A stretch of 64,000 bases of DNA from Imbricaverruca yamaguchii (taxonomy: Eukaryota > Arthropoda > Thecostraca > Neoverrucidae): NCBI GenBank assembly GCA_034440575.1, contig JAOTOL010001637.1, positions 1,682,001-1,746,000 of the forward strand. Direction: 5' to 3'. Made by a program: the position numbers and the translations under genes. Under the pieces are notes generated by a model. That model saw only the letters and a list, made by a program, of their open reading frames with translations. It was not told the DNA's origin and made no database searches. Below, one piece after another: positions 25,401 through 38,963 of this stretch (position 1 is its first letter; every line of letters begins with the position of its first letter).

Positions 25401-25995
25401 CACTCTCAGTGCTCGCTATATGAGTTCATCGCTAAACTCACTTGGTAACCGCATTGTCATGTACTATATTATATTATAATTATATTTTGACTGGCGTACG
25501 ATTACTAGGTGCATTATTCCTTTTGAATTTGCTATCGCTGTTAGTACTGGCGGAACATGCCAAATGACGACACAGTGTCGGACCTGAGATATATCTTATA
25601 ACATGGCTTCCGAGTTCGCGGCATGGGCTTCACCAAAAAAATCCTCCAGACTCGGTGAAGTTTAACACCACGTCTATAGCGTTGCATTGGCTGAATCTAC
25701 CTAGAAACTTTCTGTCGGCTCTCCTACTTGAAATCCTGACCAACGCCAATGGTTCGCAGGTCTGATTTTTTCAAAGGGAATTCAGTGAGAGGACATTCAG
25801 CGATAAATGCGATCAATGCGATCCGCCCACCCTAGGAAACGTACCAAACGATCAGCAGTATATAGATGATAGACAGATCAGTCAAAAGCGAACATCCACG
25901 GTAGAGATACCACATCTTCCCCGATAAAAATTATCGCTGTATTTGCTGGAACGATTTGGCAATGTCAACTAAAGTGATGCTTTTGATAGCAACAA
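25401..25995. other. No recognisable gene
   Basis: AT-rich spacer with nothing identifiable. Confidence 0.6.
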
Positions 25996-25996
25996 T

Positions 25997-26053
<57 letters not shown>
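25996..26053. repeat. (AT)n microsatellite
   Basis: ATAC units grade into about 20 AT dinucleotides, then ATGT units. Confidence 0.95.
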
Positions 26054-26055
<2 letters not shown>

Positions 26056-26614
26056 CATATGTATTGGAGGGTGTTCGTGTGAGCGTTTGCTTGTATATGT
26101 TTTTTTCCTTTAGCAGTGGCGCGGAATGCCCTATGCTAGAGGCTAGTTACGTTAAGGAAATGGCTACGTTAAACCGGCTTACGTGGCATCCGGTATCATA
26201 CAATCAAGAAAGGAGAGTATAGGAACGTCATAAAACAATAAAGATGATGCAGTTGAAGGGAGGCATGTATGCCACACAGCACATACAGGTAATACAGGAC
26301 ATACAGACATCCATACATTGTACGCGAAAGAACATTTGGAGGGTGGCCAGTATCACTGTCCCCGATCAGGCTCCGCTGGCCACCCACGATCTGAAAGCGA
26401 AGCAGATGTCCGGCGCCCAGGGCGAGCCGTGGGAGACCGGACATAGTCTTGGATGTGTTGATGTGTGTTTTAGTTGAAACTTGGTAAAACACCCGCAGGA
26501 AGTAAAACCAAGTGCTTGGAAAACACGAAGGTCAAAATCCAAGCTTAATCTATGTGGTAGCCGTTCGTTTTTGCCACATTTAATCGGTTCATTCCTACCT
26601 ATTGTACCTATATT

Positions 26615-26615
<1 letters not shown>
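26054..26615. other. No recognisable gene
   Basis: Mixed DNA between two microsatellites, with only short overlapping frames. Confidence 0.6.
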
Positions 26616-26703
<88 letters not shown>

Positions 26704-26705
26704 GC
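26616..26705. repeat. Compound (TA)n(TG)n microsatellite
   Basis: About 18 TA units run directly into about 27 TG units with one TTTG interruption. It is a potential Z-DNA tract. Confidence 0.96.
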
Positions 26706-27730
26706 ATGTGCCATGCGAATCAGGAGAGGAAGGTAACGTACAATTAGTACTTATAGCTTTTAACAACTTGGTCTGGTGACCTGATAATATCTCATTTCGA
26801 ACCAGGCAAAATGAAGTCAAATCGGATCAGTTGGGAAGGTTTATTGTTATGTAAAAAACGGAAGAGCAGTTGGAGGAGCACTGGGTGCTCATCCCCGAGT
26901 AGTTCTTGAAGCGGCATTGGCTTATGTGCTTTGCTTGCAGATGATAAGCGCTGACACATAATCAAATTGTTTGAGAACAAGTTATTTACGCGATTGCGAA
27001 CGCTCGATTTGGGCACCAATGCGGTTTTTCTGCAAACTACACCCTGTGGTGCATACCAGTTGAAGTATGCTGCCTAATGCTTGTCTAATCTACCTATCAG
27101 CTGAGTTGGAGTTATCTAGTACTGGTCAAAGGCATACATACAATGATTCAGAATTGTGTATCCGCATGTGGCAGTGCATTCCCACATACTCCGCTATCTA
27201 TTGGTTGAAGGATCCCCGGAAAGAAGTATTACAGCAAATCGACATTTGTTCGCCAATTGGCATTCCAGGAAACAGCGAACCTAAAAGCCTAATATGCTAA
27301 TTATATCTTATCGTGATAGAGAGTGTCATGTTCTACAAAACTTATTACCTCAGCTTTCAGTAAAGCCATTTATTAAGTGCATGCTCAACGTCCTTTCAGC
27401 GGTGATTTGACACTTGGAAAATACAACACTGTGTTGCCGCCGCACGGTGTTCTCGATAAGTAAATGCGACAAATAATTTTTTTTTGTGTGTGTTACGGTC
27501 GAACTTCTTAAACTACTTCATCCCAATGATGCAAATGGAACTTCTTCGAATTTCGCTTCACTCAACGTTTATTTGACTCATTTTCACCAATGACCCTTCT
27601 CAAACTAACTAGGAAATAATGCTTGCAACAGCGAACACAAAACACACCAAGCTTTGCTTTGACACCTCCTCACGTGTTGCATGCATAACCACTACAATGT
27701 TAAAATATCGGCAAACCACAACAAGCGCCA
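26706..27730. other. No recognisable gene
   Basis: Unremarkable mixed DNA; a run of T lies at 27477-27485. Confidence 0.6.
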
Positions 27731-27898
<168 letters not shown>

Positions 27899-28329
27899 TT
27901 TCAGCAGATGCACCAGCTTCTGAATGTGATAGTATTCTGACCCTTTCCAAGCTGTAAGCAAAACTTTATATACCTATTCTTGATTTCCGGTGCCAATTAA
28001 TATGGAAAATGTCACTCGATGCACTTCAAATGAACAAAGCAACAAGCAGCAGCGAATGGCAATGGTGATTAACCTATTGCTTATCGATTTTTTTATTCTC
28101 GCGTGAAGTTCTCTTTCCCTTGGAGGAAAAGTTTGCACATCAAACGCCTGCTGTACTACTCATAACTGCAATTTGATTCTTCTGTTGGACACCGTGATGC
28201 CCTCTTATAGGGTTTTAGCCACATTTATATCGATATGCATCCCCCTGGAAAACAAATAATCCGCATAATTAACATGGCTTGTATGTATTCTGACACTGTG
28301 GTAGTGCACGCTTAGTCCTCACTGTCTCT
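27899..28329. other. No recognisable gene
   Basis: AT-rich spacer; the 3' end of the minus-strand LINE must fall near its right margin, but I cannot place a poly-A tail. Confidence 0.5.
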
Positions 28330-29950
28330 TGGGATACACTGGTAGATCACGGTCTCACGGACAGTTTTAATGAAAAGTAATTGTGCATGATTTGTGTGTC
28401 TTGTGTCCAGTTTTCTTTCCAAAAATTCCATGTGTTCTGTTGTATTGATGATTTACTGCTTTCAAAATGTGGTTGAATTCCTGTGATATTTTGGAGGTGT
28501 AATGATGCTTTGGCTAATTTGTCAGCTTCTTCGTTTCCTGGGATGCCGCAGTGACTGGGCACCCACAGGAAACGGACCTTCACGCCCATCAGATGGAGTG
28601 TTTCAAGGTTATCGTAGATGGATATAGCAATGGTGTGAAAAAGAAAGTGAAGAAAGTGATTGAAGAACAGATTGGGAATCAGGACAGACACTGCGCATGG
28701 GATGACTAATTGAAAAGTTGAGGACATAACGAAGGGCAATGAGAATGGCGTGCAATTCTGCAATAAAAATGGAGGTTCCATTTGGTAGGCGATGCTGTTG
28801 TGTGTAAGTGTTTGAAACTATGGCATTACCAGTGAGGTTAGCGTCTTTTGATCCGTCGGTAAAAATAAAAGGTACATGACGATAACGAGAACGAAACTGG
28901 TGAAATTTTTGTTTGACGTGTTGAGGACAAATCTGTGACTTTGGAGTGGTGGTGAGATAAAAAATATGTCGTTCGGTCATCTGCCACGATGGTGTAGTTG
29001 GTAGAGGAAGAGGAGTAATATGTGGAATATTGTATTGGAGTTGTGTAGAATATGTTTTGATGCGTGAAGCTATGGTAAGGCCGGTTCGCTTTTCTGAGGG
29101 ACCTAAATAGTTGTGGTGTAAATTTGGGAGAACTTGTAGTGATGCATGTGGGGGATAGTGTTCTTTCAATTGAATCTTTGCGGCATACCTAAGTGTTTGT
29201 TCCATTCTTCGGGTGTTTAATGGTGGAATTCCTGCTTCTATGTGTAGAGAATTGATTGGAGAAGTTGTCATTGCGCCAAGTGCGATATGGAGAAATTTGT
29301 TTTGAATGGTGTCTATAATTTTTAGAGATGATGTTCTGGCACCGGGATATATTACGGATCCATATTCTATTACGGGTAGAACTAAAGATTTGTAGAGAAG
29401 TAGAAGTGTATGGCGATCGGCTCCAAATGATGAAGAAGTGATACATCGAAATAAATTTAGTCGGGGAAAACACTTGTTCCGGATGTGTTCGAAGTGTTTA
29501 TGAATTGAAAGTCTGCGGTCTAAAATGATGCCTAGAAATTTAAATGAAGTTACAGAAGGTATGGGGTTGTCCCCGAGGTGAAGCGGTTTGTCTGGATTTT
29601 GGCAGGGAGTCGATTTACTAAATACCAGTGATGCAGATTTTGTAGCCGAAAAAAATGAAACCGTGCTTCAATGACCATTCGTGCATTCTGTCCAGTGTGT
29701 TTTGTAAGTGAAATAAACAATGTTCATAATTTTTGCCGGAACACCAAATTGCACCATCATCTGCAAAAAGTGAATATGATATATTTGGAGGCATGTCATC
29801 GAAAAGATCATTGATGATAATGTTAAATAGTACTGGTGAACCCTGCCGGGGCGAACAGTCGGAAATTGTTCGCGCGTCCGTAGTGCCATATAACCATAAA
29901 CCACGGCCCGCGCTCCTCACATGCGACACACGCACAACAGACACCAACGG
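28330..29950 (-). mobile_element. 5'-truncated LINE fragment: reverse transcriptase and RNase H
   Basis: Minus-strand remnant of a non-LTR retrotransposon ORF2. It begins inside the RT palm. A damaged motif B (SPRQGSP) and then motif C FADD (codons at about 29767-29756) are followed by KFLGIILD and the thumb region in another frame. An RNase H domain comes next: D of FTDGSK (about 28857), E of AELHAI (about 28758) and D of PDSQS (about 28680) in one open frame, then WVPSHCGIPGNEEADKLAK with the last acidic residue after a frameshift near 28640. The first frameshift is at an A/T homopolymer near 29650. RNase H after RT is typical of I/R1/LOA-type LINEs rather than Jockey or L1; I cannot assign the clade. 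With two visible frameshifts, a lesion in motif B and no in-frame nonsense codon in the main frame, the copy looks moderately young. Confidence 0.92.
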
Positions 29951-30719
29951 AGGTAGATACTATTTCGTCTTTCCTGTCCTTGAAACCCAATCTTACAAAA
30001 GCCAGGGTGCAATCTGTAGCTTAGGGTATCACATTACGCTGGGAAATGGATTCTGATGTTCTCAACGCCACATGAACATGTCAGGGGAAGCCATTTTACA
30101 CTTCTAATGAACTATTTGAGCAACGAAAAGATGCCTAGAATAAAGTCTTGAACTTCTGTAGACAAGCACAACGTCTATGTGTGATATTGAACATTATCTT
30201 ACCACTGATGGCTGCTTTTATAAAATGTATCCAACAGACAGCCAGCACAGTTTACGTCAGATAAATACCCAAGGCTTGAGTTCTTATTATAGGTTATGAT
30301 CAGAATATACGTCAATGTACGTCAATAATGCCGATCATGCTAAAACGGGCTCATAAATCCGTGTATGAGACGATAAATACAAAGTGGGGCGAAGGGAAGT
30401 GAAACGAATACAAACTTCATTGTGCATCTTAGGTGCCTCAATTCGAAATAGAATTGCCCATAACAAGCTGCCACGACGTACCTAGATGTTAACAGGTAAT
30501 GTTAGCAGGCATCGCACAGGACACGATGAGCAACTCCAGTCTTCAGAGAAGCTGTCAGAGCAGTTCCAACGCATGGCTTACAGATTACAAAGATGCAAAA
30601 TGTGCTTCTTGAATTGACTGCGATATATCACAAGTGTTGATACTCGGTAATCACGACGAAATGCAATTGTGTCCTGTTAATCGAGAAGCTGCTGAACGTT
30701 GGAGAGTACACCTTGTTCA
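29951..30719. other. No recognisable gene
   Basis: Mixed DNA upstream of the LINE 5' truncation point; nothing identified. Confidence 0.6.
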
Positions 30720-31110
30720 CGAGACACGTGCGGACCTGGTCCGCTTCCGAGCACTGCCGCGCCGCGGACCTGTAGCGGCTTCCGTCACATGAGACGCCGT
30801 CTGAAGCCGCGGCCGTCGTGAGGGCCGGCCGGAGCCGAGCCTGACGCCGCGACGGCCGGAGCTCCGTCGGCGCCGGCGGCCTCGTCGCAGTCGACACGCG
30901 TCAGCGGCGACCCCGCGGCGCGAGCGTGCCGGTCGCGCCGCACGCCGCACGCCGCACGCCACACGCCACGCTCCGGCAGACGGCCGCCGTCGCCGCCGTC
31001 GCCGCCATCGGCTGCCAGTCCGATCCGATGAGGTGAACTGAGTTCGCACTAAGCGGCGTTAACACGTCGCGGCCTCCCCGGCGCGCGCGCCGCCCGTCGA
31101 CTCATGCGGG
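30720..31110. promoter_or_regulatory. GC/CpG-rich island 4
   Basis: Very high GC, with GCCGCCGTC triplet reiterations (about 30985-31015), GCACGCCGCACGCC repeats and GGCGCGCGCGCC near 31080. Frames are open on both strands through lack of stops. No recognised exon. Confidence 0.4.
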
Positions 31111-33709
31111 GTCCGTGTCCTCAGCCCCATTAGCCCCACCAGCCGGCCGGATCAGCACGATACGACTTGGCTCACACCACCCCACTCATACACGACTGGC
31201 CAGGCACCAGGCCAGCCGATGCGGCGTGCTGGCACTCTTCTTCGCGTCATGTTCACGCTGTATGCGTTTTCTCCGTATTCCAAGGGGCGCGGAGCGAACA
31301 CCTTCCGGTAAAGGACGCTAATGCGCAACAATTGGTGCCCCTGCACGTGCATGACATGAGCAGCATCCCAAGCATGTTCGCTGGTTGAAATCCGACCTCG
31401 GACAGGCCATGTTTAGACTGGAATGTGAGCATGTGCACGATGTCGCCATCGAATAATCCCGTGCTCGCCTTCGCATTGGGCTCATTGTGTTATTCGTCCT
31501 GAAAATACCCATAAATTCGATGGAAGCCCGGACGTCGTATCTTGATTCTGACTGCCGAAGCCACTGAGTCCATCTGCAATTTCCTCACCGATGCAGCGAA
31601 CTCAATGACTCCGTTGACTGAACTCCGGCTGCACGAGTATTAGTTGCAATAGTTGCAACAGTAGGAGATCCGAGAGTTAGGGATTATTCTAACTGCACCT
31701 GGGTAAGGAACCCTAAAGCATGCCGATGTAGAAGTGTACGCATGGCTGCATGAACAAAATACGATACTGAAGCATGGAGCTACAAACCAATACTGGGTAT
31801 GTTTACGCCATTCCGCCGCATGCACAGCATGTGAAGAGCGTCAACTTCAATGGCTCCAATGCATATGACCCTGAGTATCAGTGAGATGCGGCCAAGAATT
31901 ACCGGGAAGAATATCGCAGTGTTACGGGTTCACTTCAGCTTCAATTCTACCTGCAACATCTACAAACCATACCTGGTTAGCTGACAAGTATGGACGGATG
32001 GGTGCAGTGGAGTTGCGCATTCCTCTCAGGACCAGATTGATTGCCTTGATGCTGCAATGGTGGTACACGGCCAATGCCATTAAGCCTTATTCGTCAAGTT
32101 GTCAAATGTGTTCAATGTAAATTTCCGACACAATGTGGCAAGCGTATTGCTTCAGATAACGTGCAGGAGCTCCATATGCGCATTGACATTCGCTCAACAC
32201 TGCACCTTTGATCAGGATTTAGGCTTCGTTGATACATTGCTGGTGTCGCTGGCCGAACGTCAGATAAATGCGAAGATTCGACTGGCACGTGACAGTTACA
32301 ACCTGAATGCCTGCGTTACCGTGGTCGTATAACTTCTAGTCATGCAACATCTATACACAGAGTCAATTTTCATAGGAGACAACCAACCAGTGCAGGGAAG
32401 GAACTCTGCTTATAACGGTTAGTGAAAGAAGAGGAGGGGATGCTGGGGTGGTGTCGGTATCCTGTATAACGTTATTAACATCGTGCATCAACATAGCGTA
32501 GAACGACTACCCAGAGAAGCGATCGGACGTAGATGAGCTGATTTGCCTTGCAACACGTACTTAAAACGGTTACCCAGAGGTACAGGGGACGTAGATGAGC
32601 CGAATCGCAAAACACCACACTAACCCAACTGACAGCCCTGCATCACATGCTTGGACTAACCCGTTACTAGCCACTAACACGCGGCGGCCAGCGTGATTGA
32701 CGGTATGGACCTTCTTCAGCCTGCCTTCTTGTTCGCACCGCAAAGATCCCTCGGTGTTGTTCGATAAGAATAGGCTAAATAAAGCCGGCACCCTGGCAAA
32801 ATCAACGTCTCGCCACTCTCAAAACACCCTCACCCTCACCCAAACTACAAATTACTTTGCGGAGTCAAGCAAAAGTAAAACCGTTCAGACATCAGGGAGA
32901 TGTCCCCAGTCTAACCCCCCCCCCTTCAGCACCTAAAGCATCACAAACTATAACGTAAAACTCTCTTAACGTAAATGTCCACTTGCCTGCACTTTGATTG
33001 CAAACACTGGCTTTAATAAATAGACATGTAACGTACTCGTTTTAAATACGGCGCAAACGACCTTTATGACCCCAAAAACGTAGACAACTAAAAAATGTAT
33101 TCTCCCCAGCAGGGGATTCCGCCAACACCATGATCTCTGATACTAAAATAGAAAACAGCACGAGATTTTGAGGATTAGTGAAGATCCGGTAAGCTTCATT
33201 TGGTTCCAGAAGATGACAGGCCATGGTTATCCCGGGCTACTCGGGGGTTGGCATGAACACGACGAACCTGTCGTTTCGTGAAATCATGTATGATTAATTA
33301 ATGCTGGACTTTGATTTGCTTTCAACTATGACACACTGATTCCGTGTTACCAGAACATTCCCTAAAATGTAGTGTTGATATCATCACATGCATGGGAACT
33401 GTGTTGCAAAAAGAAAATGATGATGACCCAATTTGAACCGCTAAGCATAACTTCAGATGTTGCATTTACAAACATGGTTGGGTGATCGAAAAAGCTTCCA
33501 AACACTATACGACACATAACAAAAACATTCACAGGTAGATCTGCGATCTGCGCTTGACGCTCAGTTTATGCCTGCTATCCGACAAAAAATGACATAGTAA
33601 TGCATGTCCGCACATCTTCTCTGAGGACACGTTAGCATGATACCAAAATATTTGCTGAACTGTGCGAATAATTTCGATGGCAGGTCCATGTTGACAGAGC
33701 ATGTGTGCC
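31111..33709. other. No recognisable gene
   Basis: Mixed DNA. A duplicated acccagagNNNNNNgggacgtagatgagc-like phrase occurs around 32508-32600 (two diverged copies about 60 bp apart). Otherwise I see nothing. Confidence 0.55.
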
Positions 33710-34460
33710 CGTCCGCCGACGGTGCGACGTAGTTGGTCGCTTCCAGTCTGCTGCCATCGGCTGATCCATCTCCACGCGCTTCACACGCTCAGCGCCAGTC
33801 AATCCCCGCCGTTAATAGTCGCCTAACTGGCCGGATCCCCGGATCATATTCCCCCGCGGCAATTCTAATTTCCCCGAACGACAGGGAGAGTGTGGCTTTA
33901 TCGGCCGGGCGGCGGGGCTGACTGCTGACCCCCTAGTCGGCGCGTCGCTGTCCCGCCGCGCGCCGATAAGGCCCCTGCCGCGTGGGGCGGTGTTGACGCC
34001 AGATAAAGACCAGCCATTCACGCCAGATTACCTCTGATTGTCTGCCCGTTTGCTGGCACGCGCCGCACTGACTCGACGCCCGTGCACCCGCTGAGTTATC
34101 GTTTTCGACGCGCCGTCGTCGACGCCGCGCAGAAAGCGCGCCGGAAGGCGGCGCGGCGGCGATGCGGTCGTCTACAAATTGAAATGGTAATGTCGCACCG
34201 CTGCAAATCCATTTTAAAACGCAACGACAGGGGAAATTTGATGAAATTTCCTCCCGGCGGTTGCACGAGGGGCGGCAACATTGTGCAATTATGCTGGCTC
34301 GGTGGTCATTTCCGACGCGGCGGTGGTGCCGTCGGCGCTGATCCGCCGCCAGGCAGCTGCTGTTCCACACACGGATCGGGGCCGCGTCGGGCGGAAATTG
34401 TCTCGGAATAGCAGCGTCAGCTGATAATTAAATCGGCTGACTGTGTCGCACATAACTGTC
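33710..34460. promoter_or_regulatory. GC/CpG-rich island 5 with clustered GATA-type words
   Basis: CpG-rich DNA containing TTATCGGCC at 33898, CCGATAAGG at 33963 and CAGATAAAG near 34000. GATTA words occur at about 34025-34040 and AATCGGCTGA near 34430. The dense mix of GATA- and homeodomain-type sites in a GC matrix resembles an enhancer. No coding exon recognised. Confidence 0.4.
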
Positions 34461-36380
34461 GTGGTGGCTTTGACCTGGGGAACTACACGCGGTGCTCCGT
34501 GCATCCCAACTTATCCGAATGTACGTTCTGGTTGTGATGTAGCGGATACACGTGCTTGCTATGCATAGTTACTGGACACACTATAATGCCAAAGGACGCT
34601 GCCAGGGTCCAATGTCAACAGAAGACACATGCAATCCCCTCTACAATAGAGAAAATGACCAAAGTAGTGAGAGTGTAGTAGGCAATGCACGATAAGCACA
34701 GCCCGCCTTATCCCCCCATACTAGCACACCATCTTTGAGCATGAGCAACATTTAGTGGATGACTAACAAGCAGGAAACAGTCGATGCAACACCATTCCGA
34801 TAAGGTAGAAACTACAGTTTGCCATCCACAAAAACTTAACGTTGGTTGGTTTTGTGACCACAGAATATGCGTAATACGATAGACAGATTCGGGGAGGTTT
34901 AAGCGCAACTGTGTCGAAGTAATGTCGAATGACGCTCTGAATGTCGAAGTAAGCAAAACTTGTCGACCATTGCACTTTTCCTTTATGATGGTCCTTTATT
35001 TATGATCCTTTATTTCCTTTCCTTTTCCTTTTCCTTTATGCCTGCCCATCTTACCGAGAAAAAGTGAAGTGCTGGTTCCTTGGTCATAATCGTTTGTGCT
35101 TCACATATACTTATAACAGAAACTGTCGGCCCTCAACTCCCATGGTTCACTGTCCGATTTTCCAAACCGTGCTTGTACTGTTGCTAAAAACAACATGCAC
35201 CTATATTGGAGCAAAGCTGCATAAGCAAGCACATGCAAGATAAAGAATGTTTCAGTTCATGTATATATGCATCCGTGTTCTGCAGCAAGGATACACGACA
35301 CCCGAATGATACTTCATAGTCCAAGCTGTCTTGCATAGCATGTTCTTTGGAATTCTGGATGGCAGATGCATATCCTAGGAGTCATAAAATAGAGCCATCT
35401 TTGGTAAGACAAAAACGACATGCTGGTCATCTTGAACCAGTTCCCTCTCCAGAACGGTGAGTATATCTTGAAGTGCTGAGTCGAGGTAGTGGTCCGGACG
35501 TTGCCGGAGTGTGGTAGGGGACGTAGAGTGGGGGTGGGTTCGGGACATCGTCACTGTCAGTGAATGTTGTAAGAACGCACATCATACGCTGTCATGGGCT
35601 TGTTTGTTTTGTTTTGTGCTAAATTAGGTGTTTCATTGTTTTGGTCTTTTGCTCCTTTTTGTTCTTTTTTTACACCAGTCCCAGGTAACGGTATAAACAC
35701 GTATCCACCTCGCCCTGACTGTTCTATTGCTATTCTTTTGTTTGTTTTGGTTTTGCTTATGCTTGTCCGCCTTTTTTACATTATGGATATAGTATGGAGA
35801 GAGTAGGTGAAGGAGTTGTTAGGGGGTTGTTCATTGTCGGTTAGTTTTGGTACGAGTAGATAGTTTGTTGTTGGTAGAGGATGTGCTTGCTTTGTTGGCT
35901 GATCGTGTTGTAGGTGCATTGGGTGTGGGAAAGGTGACGTCTAAAGTGTCGCGATTGTTGCTTGAGAGGCCTGAGTCTGAATCTGAATCTGAATCGAACA
36001 ACATGATGATAACCGTAGATCGTCTTAAACATGGCGCATGCCCGCTAGATCGTCTTAAACATGACATGATAGCTCGTGCCAAGTTGATCCCAAGTGGATT
36101 GGGCTAAGATGGTGCATGTGTTAAGATCACCTACCCTGGTGATTAATATGGTATAGTTTTGCATCAATTATGTTTTCTATGTGTATATTAAGTACATACT
36201 AACAATTCATTGGGGGATGTCCATACAATGGAGCGGAGCCGTCCGCCGACAGCGCTGGGCCGTCCGTCGATGGCGCAGAACAGATGGAGGACCAGACAGT
36301 AGATAACTTCATCTCCAGTACATGTTCGCCTTCATCCAATTAGCGCAGAACTGCAGACGGAGACCAGACGGAGACAGAGA
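34461..36380. other. No supported gene
   Basis: Mixed, partly T/G-rich DNA (35590-35900). It contains a TTTCC/CCTTTT reiteration at 35010-35035, a GAATCT hexamer repeat at 35974-35996 and a 32-bp direct duplication (AGATCGTCTTAAACATG) at 36017-36064. No protein family recognised. Confidence 0.5.
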
Positions 36381-36725
36381 ATGGCGACAATACTGACAGA
36401 TACCACTGAGAAACAAGCATTGAAAGATAAAATACGGGCGATGAAGAAGATAATTGGAAATACAGCGAATGGAAGTTCGTCACAGAATAAGAAAAGAAAA
36501 TCCAAATAGAACTCGAAGCAAATGAGCATAAGAAAAACAGTGAAAATAAAGCTGTATGATGGTGAAGAGTCGGAAGAAGACGATGACTTTTATTTGACGT
36601 GATGCGACACATACAGCAACGGCAAATCAAGAGAGGTCTGGGTCCAGTGTTCTGAGTGCATAGGATGGGCTCATGAGCTGTACATGTACATCCGGAGATG
36701 CCATATTCTTGTGCCGAAACTATGA
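36381..36725 (+). pseudogene. Pogo/Jerky-like transposase C-terminus, decayed
   Basis: One frame runs 115 codons with only two internal stops (TAG at 36507, TGA at 36600). It reads a lysine-rich linker, an acidic stretch (GEESEEDDDFYL) and then a zinc-binding signature WVQCSECIGWAHE (36639-36677), with an upstream Cys at 36603. Acidic linker followed by Cys...WVQC-x2-C-x3-WAHE is the usual C-terminus of pogo/Tigger/Jerky-type DDE transposases in invertebrates. A PHD finger (WxQCxxCxxWxH) is the alternative. The HTH and DDE domains are not visible upstream, so only the tail survives or the rest is too diverged to see. Confidence 0.6.
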
Positions 36726-38499
36726 TAGTGATTCATGAGAAGCACATTTGGTGGCATATGATGGCAGGGCATCATCATTTCATGTAGTCGATGAAGAATA
36801 CAATTTTTCTTATAAATATGACTCTGTTTTATGGTGTCTTTTGTTTGTTTCAACTTACATACATCGCCCTCAGGGTGCGCTTATGCATTAGAGATTGATG
36901 GTATTCAGCTAGTATAATGAGAACACACTCGCCCGAGGAGAAAACACACAATGGCATAAAGTACAAACAAAAACACAAAGGTTCCGCTTGACATTGAACC
37001 CACACCCGTCAGTACTATTCCTCAGCTTCAGATCGTAAAATAAAAATCGCACGATCTAGCCACGTCTCCTCTACTCTTTCTTCAGAAGATTTGCAAAGGC
37101 CTGGTCCCAGGTGAGCTATGCGCTTAGCCTGCGGATCGGTCAAAGCAAAGTTCATTAGTTCATTGAATGTTCATGTGACTTAATAAAAACATACGCTGCT
37201 ACTTGCCTCCTCGGAATTTTTCATTGCCGTATACCTAGTGACATACCTTTATCAAATTTGTGTGTAGGGCAAATATTTTGCAGCTATTTATGACACACAT
37301 GTAGGTAATGAGTGCTCAATATGAACAAAATAATTAAAAGCAAATGCACACCTAGACATTCAGAATAAGGAGACACGTAGAAGAGACCTGTGTTTGTGCC
37401 AGTAACAGCTTTGAAGTTGCTTTCTTATAATTATCATTCAATATGATCTACATTTAAGGTATTGGTTTATTTATTGGATCCATCTGTGTACAGTGTATCT
37501 AATATGATGTTTTTACAATCGTGTTGTTTTTCATACTTGGTTCATACAATTTGCGTGATTAAATCGGCTGATAGGAATGCGCTTTTCTTCTTTTTCTTGC
37601 TTTGGTGATATAGATCTAGTCGAAACAAATCGAGCGCCGTTTTTTTGCATCAAAATCGGACCAGCAGTTCTTGAGATCTTTCGGGAGGGGGGAGCAGAAT
37701 CTGCCCCCGGCAGAAACTTGATCAGGCTTGGGGATATATCTGCGGTCGTGCCGTTGGCATCTGGACTGACGAGTCGGAACGCGGCCATTTGTAGGCGGCA
37801 GGGCGCGTCGGCAGCATAGTTCACGCAGCCACTCAGCTGTGCCCCACAACTGCAGGCTGCCTCCGTGGAGAGCAACTGACACAGGAGGAACACCAGCCAG
37901 ACGGTTCGGGACCAGCCTCGTGTCCAAGCGACCGCCGTTACTTGGGCAGGAGGGACATCAGCCAGACCAGTACCGACGCGCCGCTAGTGTGCATTTCGTG
38001 GCGTGAATGGCTTGCTTACGGGACCTCGCGAGTCGCGTTGACGCATCGTGCGGGGACGTCGACAGGAGCGAGGGCGGGCCGAAGTACCCCGGAGCTTAGG
38101 AAAGGGGAGATACACTTTGAGATTGTCCGTATTAATGACACAATCCAGCAGGGCTATGTCGGTGGTGGCGGGAATCTCACATCAATGATGCAGCTGATGT
38201 TGTCATATGCTCCCTGCTGTTGATAGTAGAATGCATTAAGGGGTAAACTTTATGAATATTAGACGTCGCCCAACGTTAGAAGCGTCATCATCGTCCAACA
38301 ATTTGACAGGTTTAGTCATGCAACCAAGCACACTTGACTGGTACAACAATGGTGCAGCGCGTCAACTATGGACTCGCGTACCTGGCGAGCATCGAGTACT
38401 CCTGATCGTGTTTAGAGGTCGCATCACGTGAAGAAGGCACACGTTGCACTGAAGCCAGCCCGGGCTTCAGCGTGTGATGAAAACGGAGCATAGGCGTCG
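36726..38499. other. No supported gene
   Basis: AT-rich, then mixed DNA. A degenerate tRNA-SINE-like stretch may lie at about 36960-37080 on minus. The 37560-37930 segment has open frames on both strands (80-120 codons) that I do not recognise. Confidence 0.5.
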
Positions 38500-38705
38500 C
38501 GTCAACAGAACCGGCCGCGGAAGAAGATAAACCCAGCAAATAACCGCCGGAAACAAAACCAATCCCACCGCGGCGCAAAACCTGGCAACGGCCGAGCGGT
38601 GTCTGGACGTAAACAAACGGCGCTGGACGCCGCCGGCGTTTTTATCGCAGCTGAACCCAGGCGGCCGCCATTGGTCTGGTGGTGGAGCTTGGCGAGCGGC
38701 ATCTT
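38500..38705. promoter_or_regulatory. GC/CpG-rich island 6
   Basis: Short CpG-rich block with GTAAACAAAC (forkhead-type) near 38610, TTTTTATCGCAGC near 38640 and GCCGCCATTGG near 38666. Possible regulatory element; no exon. Confidence 0.3.
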
Positions 38706-38963
38706 TTGTGAGAATGATTGATTAAGATATCAATTTTTTGCAGATGTGTGACTTTGTGCATTGTGAAAGTCCAGGCGAAGTTTCAAAAGTTCCTCTTTTT
38801 ATACTGTTACATTGATGATTTATGGGGAAACATTTTTTGCTTGCATACGCGAGCAAGTAAGTACACGTGCTTCGTGTGTGCCTAAGAAGCTGGTGCATGA
38901 GCATCTGGGCAGTTTGCACGCATATCATTATCTAATAACCCGGGTGTGTCGTCTTCAGCTCAG

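Noticed and set aside
36955..37085. Minus-strand tRNA/SINE-like segment (TGGCTAGATCG ... GGTTCAATGTC)
   Set aside because: B box matches only about 8 of 11, A-to-B spacing is long, and no target-site duplication is visible.
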